Positions 5,139-5,157 of a stretch of DNA of 5,157 bases are shown piece after piece (the stretch's first letter is position 1; the number at the start of each line of letters is the position of its first letter). The notes under the pieces were generated by a model. That model saw only the letters and a program-made list of their open reading frames with translations, was not told the DNA's origin and searched no databases. This DNA comes from Coleofasciculus sp. S288. Its GTDB lineage: Bacteria > Cyanobacteriota > Cyanobacteriia > Cyanobacteriales > Coleofasciculaceae. The translations under genes and the position numbers were made by a program. Location: the NCBI GenBank assembly GCA_020216575.1, contig JAIUYC010000403.1:1-5157 (forward strand). The letters are read 5' to 3'.

Positions 5139-5157
5139 TTCCAAATGTGTCACTGTT

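Larger units (their letters stand above)
4914..5157. other. Non-coding right end
   Basis: No credible gene is seen in these 244 bases on either strand. A 13-codon frame at 4927-4968 follows the last gene, but with only a weak GAG before it. An AAAGGAG (5074-5080) precedes an in-frame TTG (5088) that runs through the C/G repeat to the window edge, which looks like chance translation of a repeat. The GGACTTATGCA segment near 4977-4987 resembles ends of some cyanobacterial insertion sequences, but no transposase is present. Confidence 0.6.

Noticed and set aside
5088..5157. TTG-started frame with an upstream AAAGGAG running to the window end
   Set aside because: Most of its codons come from the C/G-run repeat, a typical source of false frames; the window ends too soon to test it.

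Overview
The window looks like chromosomal DNA from a cyanobacterium, probably a filamentous one. Two perfect HIP1 octamers (GCGATCGC, at 1472 and 3261) and several near-HIP1 sites (CGATCGCC at 3499, 3705 and 4210) point that way. So do two dispersed-repeat types familiar from cyanobacterial intergenic DNA: a palindrome at 2825-2881 and a C6/G6-G8 hairpin at 5110-5138. No rRNA, tRNA or CRISPR array is visible. All genes are on the + strand.

Left part (1-1167): the 3' portion of an A/T-rich gene already open at base 1. It encodes a protein with a DUF559/Vsr-like PD-(D/E)XK nuclease domain at its C-terminus. The N-terminal part resembles the AbiJ-NTD3-type domains of phage-defence proteins (moderate confidence).

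Control region (1168-1464): a non-coding gap ending in a sigma70-like promoter. Two abutting perfect copies of TTAAC-N6-GTTAA overlap and follow its -10 element, giving a 36-bp nested dyad immediately before an arsR-type gene. This is the strongest regulatory signal in the window and fits an autorepressed operon. A second inverted repeat brackets the -35 element.

Operon (1465-4913): (1) an ArsR-family repressor of the SRPBCC-adjacent type, without the classical metal-site motif; (2) a 328-residue protein made of two AHSA1/SRPBCC domains in one chain, overlapping arsR by 17 bases; (3) a 136-base gap holding a palindromic repeat; (4) a 361-residue kinase-fold protein with an HxDxHxxN catalytic loop and DFG; (5) a third, single-domain AHSA1/SRPBCC protein starting one base after the kinase stop; (6) a GFA/CENP-V-type seven-cysteine zinc protein whose GTG start overlaps the previous stop. 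ArsR, AHSA1 and GFA genes form a recognisable bacterial small-molecule-response cassette, though its ligand is generally unknown. The kinase gene has lower G+C and sits right after the repeat, so it looks like an insertion into that cassette that is now translationally linked to it.

Right end (4914-5157): no convincing gene. It holds a weak hairpin and the C/G-run repeat.

The best candidates for something under-described are the operator array, the two-domain AHSA1 fusion giving three AHSA1 domains under one promoter, and the kinase embedded among them.
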